Shown: positions 44,486 to 54,217 of the stretch, piece after piece
How positions within the stretch are numbered: the first letter of the stretch is position 1
Layout of the letters: each line of letters begins with the position of its first letter
Translations under genes and position numbers: made by a program
Notes under the pieces: generated by a model
The model's database searches: none
What the model was told of the DNA's origin: nothing
The model's input: only the letters and a program-made list of their open reading frames with translations
Assembly: GCF_018860365.1 (NCBI RefSeq)
Contig: NZ_JAHKPO010000014.1
Span: 558,001-622,000, forward strand
Direction: 5' to 3'
Length of the DNA stretch: 64,000 nucleotides
From: Arenibacter algicola
Lineage (GTDB): Bacteria; Bacteroidota; Bacteroidia; Flavobacteriales; Flavobacteriaceae

Positions 44486-45135
44486 ATCCACATATACGCT
44501 TTGTAGGTCATAAACAATACGTCCTCGGTAGTCTTAAGGATAATCAGATCTGCTATGATTTCAATAAAATATTATTATATCTCAATGCCAAAGGACAAAC
44601 AATGTTCGGCAAGAATTTTAGCATATTGGAACAGGACCGCGACGTCATTTACAAACTCTGTAACTATTATATCAAGGATCCTTTGAATTGCAAGAAACTG
44701 GATATTGACCTTAACAAAGGTATTTTACTTTCTGGGCCCGTAGGTTGTGGCAAGAGCAGTTTAATGAAATTGTTGCGCTATCTGAGTCCTTACGGCCGAA
44801 CTTATGAAGTGATACCGGCACGAAATATCACTTTTGCATTTAATAACATCGGTTTTAAAATTGTGGAAGACTACGGTGAGGGGAAATCCTATTGTTTTGA
44901 TGATCTGGGAGTGGAGCCTACGGGACGATATTTTGGTAAAGATTGCAATGTAATGGGGGAAATACTTCTTTCCAGATACGAACTATTATTGAACCATAAT
45001 ATCCATACCCACGCCACTACCAATCTCAATGCCCAGGAACTCGAGGAACGTTATGGTTGCCGTGTTCGATCTAGAATGAGGCAATTGTTTAATTTGATCG
45101 CCTTTAAGGAAGATAGTAAGGATAAGAGAATTTAG
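44482..45135 (+). CDS. DnaC/IstB-like P-loop ATPase
   Basis: 217 residues. Walker A GPVGCGKSS (85-93), Walker B CFDDLGVE (138-145), sensor-like THATTNLNAQELEERYGCRV, arginine-rich RSRMRQLFN. It looks like a helicase-loader AAA+ protein and is translationally coupled (ATGA overlap) to the replication-like gene, so the two may start DNA replication of the element. Confidence 0.85.
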   Translation: MNPHIRFVGHKQYVLGSLKDNQICYDFNKILLYLNAKGQTMFGKNFSILEQDRDVIYKLCNYYIKDPLNCKKLDIDLNKGILLSGPVGCGKSSLMKLLRYLSPYGRTYEVIPARNITFAFNNIGFKIVEDYGEGKSYCFDDLGVEPTGRYFGKDCNVMGEILLSRYELLLNHNIHTHATTNLNAQELEERYGCRVRSRMRQLFNLIAFKEDSKDKRI

Positions 45136-45194
45136 GTATGGCTTTATTGATAATACATATGCTACACCTTGATGTCATTTATTTTTGGTAAAAT

Positions 45195-45866
45195 TCATTC
45201 CTGACTTTTTAAATAATTATAAATTCCAAGCAATATAGCCAATGCCACTGCCTTGATATTTCTAGGTTCTTGGTAATAATCCCCTTCATCAACATGGGTA
45301 ACAAAGCCGGTTTCTATTAAAATTGCCGGGCAAAAGCCCATCGTTTCCCTTTGTACTTGAAAATTGCCCACCTTTACCCCTCTTTCCCTAATGCCCAGTT
45401 TGCGTCCGCTCTCACCTAAAATGGACATGGCCAACTGCACCGAGGATTCCGTGTGCGGATTAACCTTATCTGCTATAAAAATTTCCATTCCATAGGCTCC
45501 TGTGATGGCCGCATTACAGTGTAAAGAAATGAACAAATCGCTCTTTAAGGCCCTGGCCAACATCGCCCTATCTGATAATGATATCAATGTGTCCTTGTAC
45601 CTGGTCATATAAACCTCTATCCTGTCATCCAATATTAGGTGGTTGTGGTTTAGGATTTCCTTGGCAATTTTTAAAACTACCTCCTTTTCAAGGACCCCAT
45701 GGACACCTATGGCACCGGTATCCTTACCTCCATGGCCGGGATCGATGACCACAATCTTTTTTGGCTGCTCTACTTGACAAAAACTGAAGCACATTTTTAA
45801 TATCAAGAGCCAAAATATGACGCTTTTGCAACTTGCCCTACTCCCGATTTTCAAGGTTATCAACAT
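45195..45866 (-). CDS. N-acetylmuramoyl-L-alanine amidase (Amidase_3)
   Basis: 223 residues with an N-terminal hydrophobic segment (VIFWLLILKMCFSF). VIDPGHGGKDTGAIG (first Zn His), ISLHCNA (second region) and ILIETGF (catalytic Glu) are the Amidase_3 signature. Cuts the peptide stem from peptidoglycan in the periplasm. It is antisense to the surrounding element genes but sits just before the tra operon, where local wall opening helps T4SS assembly. The role is inferred. Confidence 0.9.
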   Translation of the reverse strand: MLITLKIGSRASCKSVIFWLLILKMCFSFCQVEQPKKIVVIDPGHGGKDTGAIGVHGVLEKEVVLKIAKEILNHNHLILDDRIEVYMTRYKDTLISLSDRAMLARALKSDLFISLHCNAAITGAYGMEIFIADKVNPHTESSVQLAMSILGESGRKLGIRERGVKVGNFQVQRETMGFCPAILIETGFVTHVDEGDYYQEPRNIKAVALAILLGIYNYLKSQE

Positions 45867-46029
45867 ATCAGTTTCAAATTACAATTCAAATTCATGTTAA
45901 TTGACATCAAAACACATTAAAACTAATCATTTAATATTTTATTCACAAAATATTGATTGTCAGTAATTTATATATAAATATAAACTATTTTTCATGTATC
46001 AAAAAGTCTAATAACTAAATCTGAACAAC

Positions 46030-46317
46030 ATGAAAAAATTATACTATCAGGTTGGCCTTACCTTACTGATTTACAATCCTATTTTCGCTCAAATTGGTGG
46101 AATTGAAGAATCGGTCAATGACGTATCCGATACCATCCGTACCGTTTTCCCCATTATTCTGGGAGTGATTTTTCTTATAGGTTTTCTCTTTAACGCGGGA
46201 CACTTTTTTGGAGAAAACGCCGATCTCAAAAAAGGTATAACACGGGTTCTTGTATTTGTACTTATTGCCGGTGCAGTTGTTGGAATCTTCACCTATCTCA
46301 TCGGAATTGTTGTCTAA
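46030..46317 (+). CDS. Conjugative TraE-like (VirB2/TrbC, DUF4134-type) pilin-like protein
   Basis: 95 residues. Signal-like start, then two hydrophobic helices (VFPIILGVIFLIGFLFNAGH, VLVFVLIAGAVVGIFTYLIG) separated by a short charged loop. This is the VirB2/TrbC layout of Bacteroidota conjugative transposons. First tra gene; the stop overlaps the next start (TAATGA). Inner-membrane/pilin component. Confidence 0.75.
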   Translation: MKKLYYQVGLTLLIYNPIFAQIGGIEESVNDVSDTIRTVFPIILGVIFLIGFLFNAGHFFGENADLKKGITRVLVFVLIAGAVVGIFTYLIGIVV

Positions 46318-46601
46318 TGAAAAAGTACATGGTATATAGGAACATTCGTAAAAAGGCCATGATAATGGGACTCCCCCTTATGATGTTCGCACTTCAGATG
46401 ACTTCCGTTATAAGTTCCTTGATGTTCATCATCTTTTCTTTCAGTTTAGGGGCGATTATTTCGGCTATCATTTTCAACATTCTGCTTTTTGTATGTCTCT
46501 CCTTTTGCCATAATAACCCGACCGTATTCCATTTGAAAAAAGTGTTTCCACACACTATTAACAATAAAAGAGCAAGTCACCTGCACTATGAAGACAATTA
46601 A
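46317..46601 (+). CDS. Conjugative TraF-like (VirB3/DUF4133) protein
   Basis: 94 residues. N-terminal YRNIRKKAMIMGLPLMMFAL and a second hydrophobic hairpin (SLMFIIFSFSLGAIISAIIF) match the small VirB3-like TraF family. Coupled to TraE-like before and overlapping TraG after by 14 bases. Inner-membrane T4SS part. Confidence 0.75.
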   Translation: MKKYMVYRNIRKKAMIMGLPLMMFALQMTSVISSLMFIIFSFSLGAIISAIIFNILLFVCLSFCHNNPTVFHLKKVFPHTINNKRASHLHYEDN

Positions 46602-49017
46602 CTTATCCGAATTTTATCCTATAATGGATATTCAAGGAAATGTCATTTTTGCCAATAATGGCAACTTGGTCCAGTGCTATTCCGTGGGGTATCCGGAGAT
46701 CTATTCCTTGTCGGAGAAGGATTTTGAGGAAATTCATGGGTCTTGGTTTCAAGCCTTTAAGGCGCTACCCGTGGGTACCATCGTGCATAAACAAGATGTT
46801 TATAGAAAGGCCGGATATTCAGCCGAAAATTTGCCCAATGAAAGTTTTCTTCAGCAAGCCACTTACCACTACTTTAAGGGACGGGAATATTTGGACCATT
46901 CTTCCTTTCTCTTTTTTGTTCTTCCGCTAAAGAAAACGTTCAATACTACAAAATACGTCAACCCCTTTCGCAAAGTGGATAAGGGTATTCATAGGCAAAT
47001 GGACCATTGCTCACGCGAATTTGTCAATGCGGTAAATGATGCCGTGTCCTTTATCAATAATAGCAGAAAAATAACCCTTGCACCAATGTGCGAGGATAGT
47101 ATCCTGGAATCGACCAATAATTACTTCAATGGTTATAACCATGGATTTGACACAGATATCCAAATGAATAAAAAGTGTTTGGAGATCGGTGACCATGATT
47201 TTGACGTCATGGCCATCAATAGCGAACTCTGCTTTGGCGATATGCTACAAAGCAGTAGGCCCAATGACAAGTTCACCTCCGATGATTTTGTATTTCATCA
47301 AGGATTTATAGATGGTTTGGGACTCAACTTACATGAAAACCATATCGTCAATCAAATCATTTATCTGGACGATAAATATAAATGGCGGAAATATCTAGAG
47401 AAAAGTATTGAGGAACTTAATAAGAGTTCCAATTTTGGAACTCAAAATAAGGTCGTTTTAAAAAAAATAGAGGATATTCTGGCAAAGATCCATGATGATG
47501 AAAGTTCTAGAATAGTCCGAGGACATCTCAATATAGTTTTTTGGGGAGAGGGAACACAAGAATTGGGCAGGATTGCCACCAAGATCAAAACAGAGTTCAA
47601 GGAATTGGACATCGTTCCCTATTATCCTAAAGGTGAAGAACGGAAGCATTATTTTCTTAACAGCTTTTGTTGCTTTACCTCCAACTTCTCCAACGGGGAT
47701 CTGTACGTAGCCGATCTAAAGCATGCCCTTTGCCTATACATTAACAATAGTGTATATATTTCCGATAGTAAAGGTGTTGTCTTTAACGATAGGCAATACA
47801 ACATCCCAATTTTAAAGGATGTTTGGGATGAAGCCAGAAAGCGCATAAAGGCACGCAACTTTGCTATTTTTGCACCTACTGGGGAAGGTAAATCCTTTTT
47901 GGCCAATAACATTCTGCGCCAATATTTCGAAAGTGGAGTACGCCTAGTGGTCATCGACCTGGGAGGTTCCTATGATAAATTTGCCAAGCTCTACCCCAAT
48001 GACCATATTGTTCTTAGGTATGTACAAGGGAAAAACCTGGGTATAAACCCATTCTACATTAGTGATAAAGCCGACCTTACTCCAGAACGGCTGGAAGATC
48101 TTACCATTTTTATTTTGGAGCTTTTGGCCACGGGTAATGAAACCAGCAAGGCACAGGAGGTAGCCGTTAAAAAGGTCCTGTTGTCTTATTATTCCAAGTG
48201 CACAACTGGCCATTCACTGGCTTCACTGTACCAGTATGTAGATGACCATAAAGATTCATTGGTCACAGACCTCCAGATTCGTGAAATGCATTTTAGCGTC
48301 TATGACTTCCTTCACATTCTTTCGGAATATGTGGAAAATGGTATATATAGTTTTCTGTTCAATACAAACACGGACCAAACCTATAAATTGGAGGACAAAC
48401 GACTGATCGTTTTTGAACTTGACGAGGTAAAGGATAATAAGGAAATTCTCTCCGTTATGTTGAAATTGATCAAATCGGCCATTCAAAGAACGATTTGGAG
48501 GAACAAGGCGGAAAAGGGCATCATCCTTTTTGATGAGTTTGCCAAACAGTTAAAATTTAAGAACGTTCTGGAAAGTGTGGAATTCTATTACCAGGCCATA
48601 CGTAAACAAAACGGGGCTATTGGTATCATCCTTCAATCCATCAACCAACTGCCCAATAATTCTACATCCGCAAGTATCCTTGAAAACACTCAGGTCATCT
48701 ATAGCCTAAGGAATGAAAAGGGATATGATGAACTGGTCAACAGGCTCCATCTTTCCTCACATGATCTTAACCAATTAAAATCCATAAGGAACCAGTTAAA
48801 AGGGGAACGTAAATACACGGAAATGTTTATCAAAATCGGGAAGGATAGCAACATATTTCGATTGGAAGTTCCGCCAGAAGTCCATGCCGCTTACCTAACC
48901 GATGGTGAAGAGAATGAAACCATTATGGCCCTCTATAGAAAATACGGGGATATGCAGACCGCCATTACGCAGTTTGTAGCGCAACAAACGAATCCTCCCA
49001 ATAAACGTAACATTTAA
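46588..49017 (+). CDS. traG: TraG-family VirB4-like conjugation ATPase
   Basis: 809 residues, full length. Walker A APTGEGKSFLAN (429-440) and Walker B GIILFDEFAKQ, plus the VirB4-typical VIDLGGSYDKFAKLYPNDHI and QKSINQLPNN-like arginine/sensor segment (ILQSINQLPNNSTSASIL). Energises T4SS assembly and substrate passage. Gene order places it as the motor of the tra operon. Confidence 0.95.
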   Translation: MKTINLSEFYPIMDIQGNVIFANNGNLVQCYSVGYPEIYSLSEKDFEEIHGSWFQAFKALPVGTIVHKQDVYRKAGYSAENLPNESFLQQATYHYFKGREYLDHSSFLFFVLPLKKTFNTTKYVNPFRKVDKGIHRQMDHCSREFVNAVNDAVSFINNSRKITLAPMCEDSILESTNNYFNGYNHGFDTDIQMNKKCLEIGDHDFDVMAINSELCFGDMLQSSRPNDKFTSDDFVFHQGFIDGLGLNLHENHIVNQIIYLDDKYKWRKYLEKSIEELNKSSNFGTQNKVVLKKIEDILAKIHDDESSRIVRGHLNIVFWGEGTQELGRIATKIKTEFKELDIVPYYPKGEERKHYFLNSFCCFTSNFSNGDLYVADLKHALCLYINNSVYISDSKGVVFNDRQYNIPILKDVWDEARKRIKARNFAIFAPTGEGKSFLANNILRQYFESGVRLVVIDLGGSYDKFAKLYPNDHIVLRYVQGKNLGINPFYISDKADLTPERLEDLTIFILELLATGNETSKAQEVAVKKVLLSYYSKCTTGHSLASLYQYVDDHKDSLVTDLQIREMHFSVYDFLHILSEYVENGIYSFLFNTNTDQTYKLEDKRLIVFELDEVKDNKEILSVMLKLIKSAIQRTIWRNKAEKGIILFDEFAKQLKFKNVLESVEFYYQAIRKQNGAIGIILQSINQLPNNSTSASILENTQVIYSLRNEKGYDELVNRLHLSSHDLNQLKSIRNQLKGERKYTEMFIKIGKDSNIFRLEVPPEVHAAYLTDGEENETIMALYRKYGDMQTAITQFVAQQTNPPNKRNI

Positions 49018-49028
49018 ACCTATATACT

Positions 49029-49610
49029 ATGAAACTTTTTAACTATAAATTATTGTTGGCCCTGACCCTGTCCTTGGTTGTTAAAAGCAACGCGATGGCC
49101 CAGGGCATGCCGGTATATGACAATACCAATTTCATCTCCTTTATGAAATCGCTGTTGGAATCAGGGAAACAGACCGCAGAACTGTTGAAAACTGTAAAAT
49201 TCTTAAAAGAACAGAAGGAGAATATTGATAAGGTCAATAGTGTAATCAAACAATTGAATGCGGTAAAGGAATTGGCCAAGAACAATCAGCGACTTTATGA
49301 TATGGTGCAGGAGGATCTAAGGCAGATCCTAAATTCCCCATATATACGGCCCGAAGAAGTTGGCCGAATCTCAGATTCCTTTCAGGGAATAATTGAAAAT
49401 TCCATGATGTCCATGGACTATATCGATCAAGTACTGTCTAGTGATAATTTGAAAATGACCGATGCCGAACGCACGGCCATTCTCAAGGAAAAGGAACTGC
49501 AATCCATAGAAATGGTGGCCGAGATCGAGGCCAAGACCAGGCGCTATAGAGAGATAATCGCCTTTAGGCAAATGCAGGATAAAATCAATAACAGGGAAAT
49601 CAACTACTAA
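49029..49610 (+). CDS. Conjugative VirB5-like (TraI-type) exported protein
   Basis: 193 residues with signal peptide ending AMAQ. The mature part is helical and charged (KTVKFLKEQKENIDKVNSVI, AVKELAKNNQRLYDMVQEDL), like VirB5-type pilus-tip proteins and CTnDOT TraI. Eleven bases after traG; coupled to the TraJ-like gene. Confidence 0.75.
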   Translation: MKLFNYKLLLALTLSLVVKSNAMAQGMPVYDNTNFISFMKSLLESGKQTAELLKTVKFLKEQKENIDKVNSVIKQLNAVKELAKNNQRLYDMVQEDLRQILNSPYIRPEEVGRISDSFQGIIENSMMSMDYIDQVLSSDNLKMTDAERTAILKEKELQSIEMVAEIEAKTRRYREIIAFRQMQDKINNREINY

Positions 49611-50452
49611 TGTCGGGGATATTTTTGGGAATAGGGCTTGATTATGTGGATACGGTCTTTCAGACCATTAAAAACAGTAGCTTTTCACAGATGGCCATTA
49701 CCGGGATGAAGGCCCTGGCCGTCGTCCTATTTCTGATCAATATCATTAAGAAATACAATGAGGGCGTGGCCAACAATGAAGGTTATTCTTGGGGATTGAC
49801 CCCTGGTGAATTGGCCAAGAACTTTGCGGTAGTCGTGCTGGCCATTTTTTCTACGGAGGTGCTATCCGCATTCGATACCATTCTAGTAGCTATAGAAACC
49901 CAGTTTAGGGACACAGCTCCGGTACTCCTACCCTTACAGCTACAGGATTTGGATATCGAACAGGATGTGGGCGCCATCGACGCTGCCAAAAAAGCGTTGG
50001 CCCTACTCTACGAGGCCTTGGTAACTCCACTGTTCGGACTGAAAATATTGTCGTTTATCATAGGCTTGATCCTTTGGCTATTGGACCTCTTTATCTATCC
50101 TCTTTTTTTGGCCCAACGATTTTTTTTGTTGGGAATCATGCAAGCCTTTTTTCCATTGGTCATTAGCTTGGCCGTGTTTGAAAAGTTTCGCTCCATGGCC
50201 TATAATTTTTTTAGATTGTATGCAGGGGTCTATATGCTGGTCCCGGCATTTTTTCTGGTCAATGTATTTATCAATAATTTCTATACCGAGGTGAACCTTA
50301 ATTTTTGGTCCAACCTTTTTGGTACCGATTGGGGCAGTCAAACTTTCGCACCCGTTATACAACTTGGTTCCATCGGGTTCATTGTCCTATTAAAATTCAC
50401 TTTGTACCGTAGGGCAATAACCTTTACCCTTAAGCTCTTTAATGTCTCCTAA
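49610..50452 (+). CDS. traJ: Conjugative TraJ-like (VirB6) membrane protein
   Basis: 280 residues, about seven hydrophobic segments (QMAITGMKALAVVLFLINII, LSFIIGLILWLLDLFIYPLF, VYMLVPAFFLVNVFINNFYT). VirB6/TraJ layout of CTnDOT elements. It overlaps the VirB5-like stop codon and precedes TraK. Inner-membrane channel component. Confidence 0.85.
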   Translation: MSGIFLGIGLDYVDTVFQTIKNSSFSQMAITGMKALAVVLFLINIIKKYNEGVANNEGYSWGLTPGELAKNFAVVVLAIFSTEVLSAFDTILVAIETQFRDTAPVLLPLQLQDLDIEQDVGAIDAAKKALALLYEALVTPLFGLKILSFIIGLILWLLDLFIYPLFLAQRFFLLGIMQAFFPLVISLAVFEKFRSMAYNFFRLYAGVYMLVPAFFLVNVFINNFYTEVNLNFWSNLFGTDWGSQTFAPVIQLGSIGFIVLLKFTLYRRAITFTLKLFNVS

Positions 50453-50473
50453 CCCTTTAATCCCTAGAACAAT

Positions 50474-51091
50474 ATGAAAACACCTTACAACAACATCTAC
50501 AAGGTACTGGGACAGAATCGATTTATAGTCCTGTCCATTATTATTGCGGCAACTACCATAAGTGCCATTGCGCTCCTCTTGGTACTGAAACTCCATAATG
50601 ACGCCTTGAACAACGCTTTTATGGTCAATGCTGATGGCCAGGTCATTCCTCTAAAATTGGTCGATCAAAAGGAGAATCTCGAGGTAGAGGCCCTAGCACA
50701 TTTGGAATTGTTCCATGACTATTTCTACGGCATCGATCCGAGTAACTATGAGAGCAATTTGGAAAAAGCCCTTTGGTTGGGCAATAGCAGTGTGGCTGAT
50801 TTGTACCGTCAGAAAAAAGTAGACGGGGTATATAACCGATTGCTGCAATATTCCCTGGTACAAAAGGTGCTTGCCATAAAATCCAAAATTGTCCTGGACA
50901 AGGAGCCATATCTTTTTGAAACTAAAACAATATTTGAGATCAATAGGGGCTTATCCACCGACATCTATGAATTGACCACTACCGGTAAACTCCTTAGGGT
51001 GGACAGGAACTTTCCCAAAAACACCCATGGGTTCATGATTACCGATTTCTTTGAAAATACACTACGAAAATTAGATAAATATGAAAAATGA
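50474..51091 (+). CDS. traK: Conjugative TraK (VirB8-like) protein
   Basis: 205 residues. One N-terminal transmembrane helix (IVLSIIIAATTISAIALLLV) followed by a periplasmic domain with the TraK pattern (EALAHLELFHDYFYGIDPSN, YEFEN-type end FFENTLRKLDKYEK). Assembly scaffold. Overlaps the TraM start by 11 bases. Confidence 0.85.
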   Translation: MKTPYNNIYKVLGQNRFIVLSIIIAATTISAIALLLVLKLHNDALNNAFMVNADGQVIPLKLVDQKENLEVEALAHLELFHDYFYGIDPSNYESNLEKALWLGNSSVADLYRQKKVDGVYNRLLQYSLVQKVLAIKSKIVLDKEPYLFETKTIFEINRGLSTDIYELTTTGKLLRVDRNFPKNTHGFMITDFFENTLRKLDKYEK

Positions 51092-52043
51092 AAAGAACAA
51101 AATTGTGTTTACCTCCATTCTACTCTGTATACTACTTTTTATTACGGCATATGCTGTACTCGTTTTGGACGACGAACAAGGACAGGAACTGGAGGCCGAT
51201 CAAATACCTGTACCTGAAATAATGAACGAACAGAAGATATATGATTCCAAATTGGATGCCATAAATGATATGAAGACGGCGAGACCTACCCTCGCTCCTA
51301 GTGTCTACGATGAAGACCTGTTGGACTCCACCGGCCTATACGACCCTGAATTGCTAGACAAGAAAAAAATGCAATTGGTGGACAGTATTTATAAACAGGG
51401 ACAGATGCGATATTCAAAAAGGACCGGTAAAACCCTGAATGGTGATACGCTTTCCCGATCCCAGTCCAGGCATATAAAGACCGAGAAGACAGAGGAATAT
51501 ATTGGGGAGAAGGAAACCGAGGTGGCATCCCAAACTCTTGCCCTGGAGCACCAGCTTTTTTTTGCTTCCCACCCCATTGAGATAGTTGGCTCCGGGAATT
51601 CCGATCCAATTATCATGGTCCGTGTGGACGGCGATCAAACTGTTAAGGCGGACCAACGTTTAAGAATGCGTCTACTAAAGGATGCCAAGATCAACAATGT
51701 ATTGATTCCCAAAAATACACGTATCTACGGATTTGTAAGTTTTAAGCCGAACAGGACCTTGATTCGAATTGAAAATATTGATCACCTACCAGTCAAGTTC
51801 AAAGCCTACGACCTTGAGGATGGATCTGAAGGAATTTATTTGAGGAACAATTTTAGGGCCGAAGCAACCAATGAAGTGGTGAACGATATCGTCGACGATA
51901 TAAATATTACCGGAATGCCACAAATTAAGGGAGTTCGAAAAGTGTTCCAACGTAACCGAAGGAGCTTTCGGGCGAGCATATCCGACAATTATAAGCTCAT
52001 CTTAAAATACGATAGAAACAATCTTAAAATTAATCTACAATGA
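51081..52043 (+). CDS. traM: Conjugative TraM (VirB10-like) protein
   Basis: 320 residues. N-terminal helix (KIVFTSILLCILLFITAYAV), charged linker, C-terminal barrel-type domain (RLRMRLLKDAKINNVLIPKN, TRIYGFVSFKPNRTLIRIEN). TraM/VirB10 class of CTnDOT-like T4SS, spanning the periplasm. Overlaps TraK and TraN; one operon. Confidence 0.88.
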   Translation: MKNEKNKIVFTSILLCILLFITAYAVLVLDDEQGQELEADQIPVPEIMNEQKIYDSKLDAINDMKTARPTLAPSVYDEDLLDSTGLYDPELLDKKKMQLVDSIYKQGQMRYSKRTGKTLNGDTLSRSQSRHIKTEKTEEYIGEKETEVASQTLALEHQLFFASHPIEIVGSGNSDPIIMVRVDGDQTVKADQRLRMRLLKDAKINNVLIPKNTRIYGFVSFKPNRTLIRIENIDHLPVKFKAYDLEDGSEGIYLRNNFRAEATNEVVNDIVDDINITGMPQIKGVRKVFQRNRRSFRASISDNYKLILKYDRNNLKINLQ

Positions 52044-52843
52044 AAACCACAATCGTCTCAATAGTTTTCTCCCTCAGCCTAGGGATGTCGGCACAACAGC
52101 CTTTGGATACACTTTATGCCAATGAACAAAAAAATGTGGCCCTCTTTTTTCCAGAGCCGGTTCGCCAGGGTATCACCGGGGCACCCCATTTTGTGTTCAC
52201 ATATAACAGGGAATCACAACAACATTTTGGGCTATTGCAGGCACATCCCGGTCCTGAAAGTAATCTGTTGGTAGTTACTTCCAACGGGCAACTCTATTCA
52301 TACATTTTAAAATACAAGCCTGATTTGACCCAGCTGAATTATTTTGTTGCGGAAAAGCAGAGCATCGGAAATGAAATCCCGATAAAGGAGGTCAGCGATC
52401 AAAAGGAACAAAAAGTCGATTCCCTGGGCAGAACCTTAGCGTATTTAAAAAGGGCATCCGATGCCGTACTCAAGTCCCAAACGGAAAAGGTGGCATCGAT
52501 ACGGGTCCAGGACATACAATTGAAATTATTTCGGCCGGTCTATTATGGCTCGGAAGTGTTTCTTAAGATGGTGGTGAAAAATGCATCGGGAATCGATTTT
52601 GAAATCGATTATCTTAATGTGTATACCCTAAATGGTACCGATCGGCGCCAATCTTCCTTTCAAAATTTGCCGTTGAAGACCCTTTTCACCTATGGGCTGC
52701 CTAAGGCTATCAAAAATGGGGAGACCAGGTCGTTTGTATATGTCCTGCCCAAGTTTGTTTTGACCTCATCGGAAAAATTGATTCTTGAACTTAGGGAACT
52801 TAAAGGAAGTAGAACCCTGCTATTGCAATCAAAACTACAGTGA
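52040..52843 (+). CDS. traN: Conjugative TraN (VirB9-like, DUF4138) protein
   Basis: 267 residues, signal peptide ending SAQQ. DUF4138 domain: EQKNVALFFPEPVRQGITGA, GLLQAHPGPESNLLVVTSNG, then a C-terminal strand block (PVYYGSEVFLKMVVKNASGI). Outer-membrane core component. Last gene of the tight tra operon. Confidence 0.9.
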   Translation: MKTTIVSIVFSLSLGMSAQQPLDTLYANEQKNVALFFPEPVRQGITGAPHFVFTYNRESQQHFGLLQAHPGPESNLLVVTSNGQLYSYILKYKPDLTQLNYFVAEKQSIGNEIPIKEVSDQKEQKVDSLGRTLAYLKRASDAVLKSQTEKVASIRVQDIQLKLFRPVYYGSEVFLKMVVKNASGIDFEIDYLNVYTLNGTDRRQSSFQNLPLKTLFTYGLPKAIKNGETRSFVYVLPKFVLTSSEKLILELRELKGSRTLLLQSKLQ

Positions 52844-53363
52844 TCGGATCGTACCCAAATCAAATATTAAGGAGCTTTCAGACCAGGTTTGTCAGGATTC
52901 CAATATCCTAACAATCAGACCTATTTGCATTTAAATCCATCTGCCGAGTTCCTTTCGGTTGGATGATGGTATCGACCACTTCCGGATATAGGTATTTTCC
53001 AAGACCTTCTTTTGAATTCCATAGTTGTCGCCGTTTCTTTTTTCGAAGGCAAAACAACAACATTTTTGGATGTCCACACTGCATAAAGCCAGCGCTCCTC
53101 CCCCTACTGTTTATAAGTGTTCCCATCCAAAAATATTGTAATCCATCAAGCAACAAAAAAAGGTAACGACGACGGCTCTATGGAAAGTAAATCAAAATAT
53201 CGAATTATGGAATCATACCAAATATCCCAAAATGGAAGTGATCAATACCAAACCAGAGAAAACCGGCATGCCGGAAAAAAAAAGGAAAACACTCTGGATA
53301 TAGTAAGTAAATCTGTCAATCAAAATATTGTAAATCAAATGTTTAACCTTAATTTTTTTAATC
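52844..53363. other. 520-bp interval between traN and ssb
   Basis: Holds a perfect 12-bp palindrome (53263-53274) and A/T-rich flanks. Short frames on both strands (up to 86 residues) have no recognised domain. It may carry the ssb promoter. No oriT-type nick motif is evident. Confidence 0.45.
53263..53274. repeat. Perfect 12-bp palindrome CCGGCATGCCGG
   Basis: A self-complementary GC-rich core embedded in an A-rich environment, upstream of ssb. A DNA-binding site for a dimeric protein is possible; it lacks a loop, so it is not a terminator. Confidence 0.6.
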
Positions 53364-53699
53364 ATGGGAATTATTAGAAACAATGTTCAATTAATCGGTA
53401 ATGTAGGACAGGAACCAACAATTGCCAATCTTGAAAATGGTAAAAAGGTCGCTCGGTTTTCTTTGGCGACAAACGTTTTCTTCAAAAACTCAAAAGGCGA
53501 AAATCAAAAGGAAACCAATTGGCACAATATCGTTGCCTGGGGAAAGACCGCCGAAATCGTAGAAAAGTACGCCTCCAAAGGAAAGGAAATTGCAGTAACG
53601 GGGAAACTTAAAACACGTTCCTATTCCACTGATGATGGTGTTCAGCGCTTTGTCACCGAAGTGGAAGCTAGGGAAATACTGCTTATGGGAAGTAAGTAA
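53364..53699 (+). CDS. ssb: Single-stranded DNA-binding protein (element-borne)
   Basis: 111 residues. OB fold: NVQLIGNVGQEPTIANLENG, KVARFSLATNVFFKNSKGE, NWHNIVAWGKTAEIVEKYAS, KGKEIAVTGKLKTRSYSTDD. No acidic DxxPF C-terminal tail, common in small Bacteroidota mobile-element SSBs. It probably coats transferred or replicating single strands. Confidence 0.92.
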   Translation: MGIIRNNVQLIGNVGQEPTIANLENGKKVARFSLATNVFFKNSKGENQKETNWHNIVAWGKTAEIVEKYASKGKEIAVTGKLKTRSYSTDDGVQRFVTEVEAREILLMGSK

Positions 53700-53706
53700 T
53701 CAACAA

Positions 53707-53743
53707 AAAAGAGGGTATCGCCCGAAATACCGATCCCTCTTTT
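53707..53743 (+). terminator. Hairpin terminator after ssb
   Basis: AAAAGAGGG with ATCG after one bulged T pairs with CGAT then CCCTCTTTT, and an A/T tail follows (TTTTAATATTAATT). Located in the ssb-radC gap. Confidence 0.7.
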
Positions 53744-53761
53744 AATATTAATTCTAATCAT

Positions 53762-54217
53762 TTGATTATGAGATACAAAGTTAATGAAATTCAGATTAGT
53801 TACAAAGGAGAAATTCGCTCTCCTTTCTGGCAAATAATTGGATGCTCCAAAGATGCCGCAAACATTTTATACGAGCAGTGGAACAAGAACACCATCGCGG
53901 TTCAGGAATGCTTTAAGGTGGTATTGCTCAACAATAGCAACAAGGTGAAGGGTATCTACAATCTTTCACAAGGTGGTATTACCGGTACCTTGGTAGACCT
54001 AAGGATTCTCTTTGCCGTCGCCCTTAAATCGCTTTCGGTGGCGATTATCCTCAGTCATAACCACCCCAGCGGAAAATTGAAGGCAAGCGAGGCGGATATA
54101 CAATTGACCTATAAAATCAAAAAGGCCGCGGAACTTTTGGATATTAAAGTACTGGACCATTTGATTATTGCACCAGATGGGGGTTACCTCAGTTTTTCGG
54201 ATAACGGTCTTATCTGA
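53762..54217 (+). CDS. RadC/JAB-domain protein
   Basis: 151 residues. MPN+/JAB metal motif HNHPSGKLKASEAD preceded by IILS. Start of the domain near GIYNLSQGGITGTLVDLRIL. RadC-type proteins (also in phages and conjugative elements) have unclear roles, perhaps DNA repair or hydrolase. Follows ssb with a terminator between, so it has its own transcript. Confidence 0.9.
   Translation: MIMRYKVNEIQISYKGEIRSPFWQIIGCSKDAANILYEQWNKNTIAVQECFKVVLLNNSNKVKGIYNLSQGGITGTLVDLRILFAVALKSLSVAIILSHNHPSGKLKASEADIQLTYKIKKAAELLDIKVLDHLIIAPDGGYLSFSDNGLI

Noticed and set aside
53117-53377. Possible 86-codon gene overlapping the ssb start
   Set aside because: Low-complexity, no domain, overlaps the ssb ribosome-binding region; kept as intergenic.
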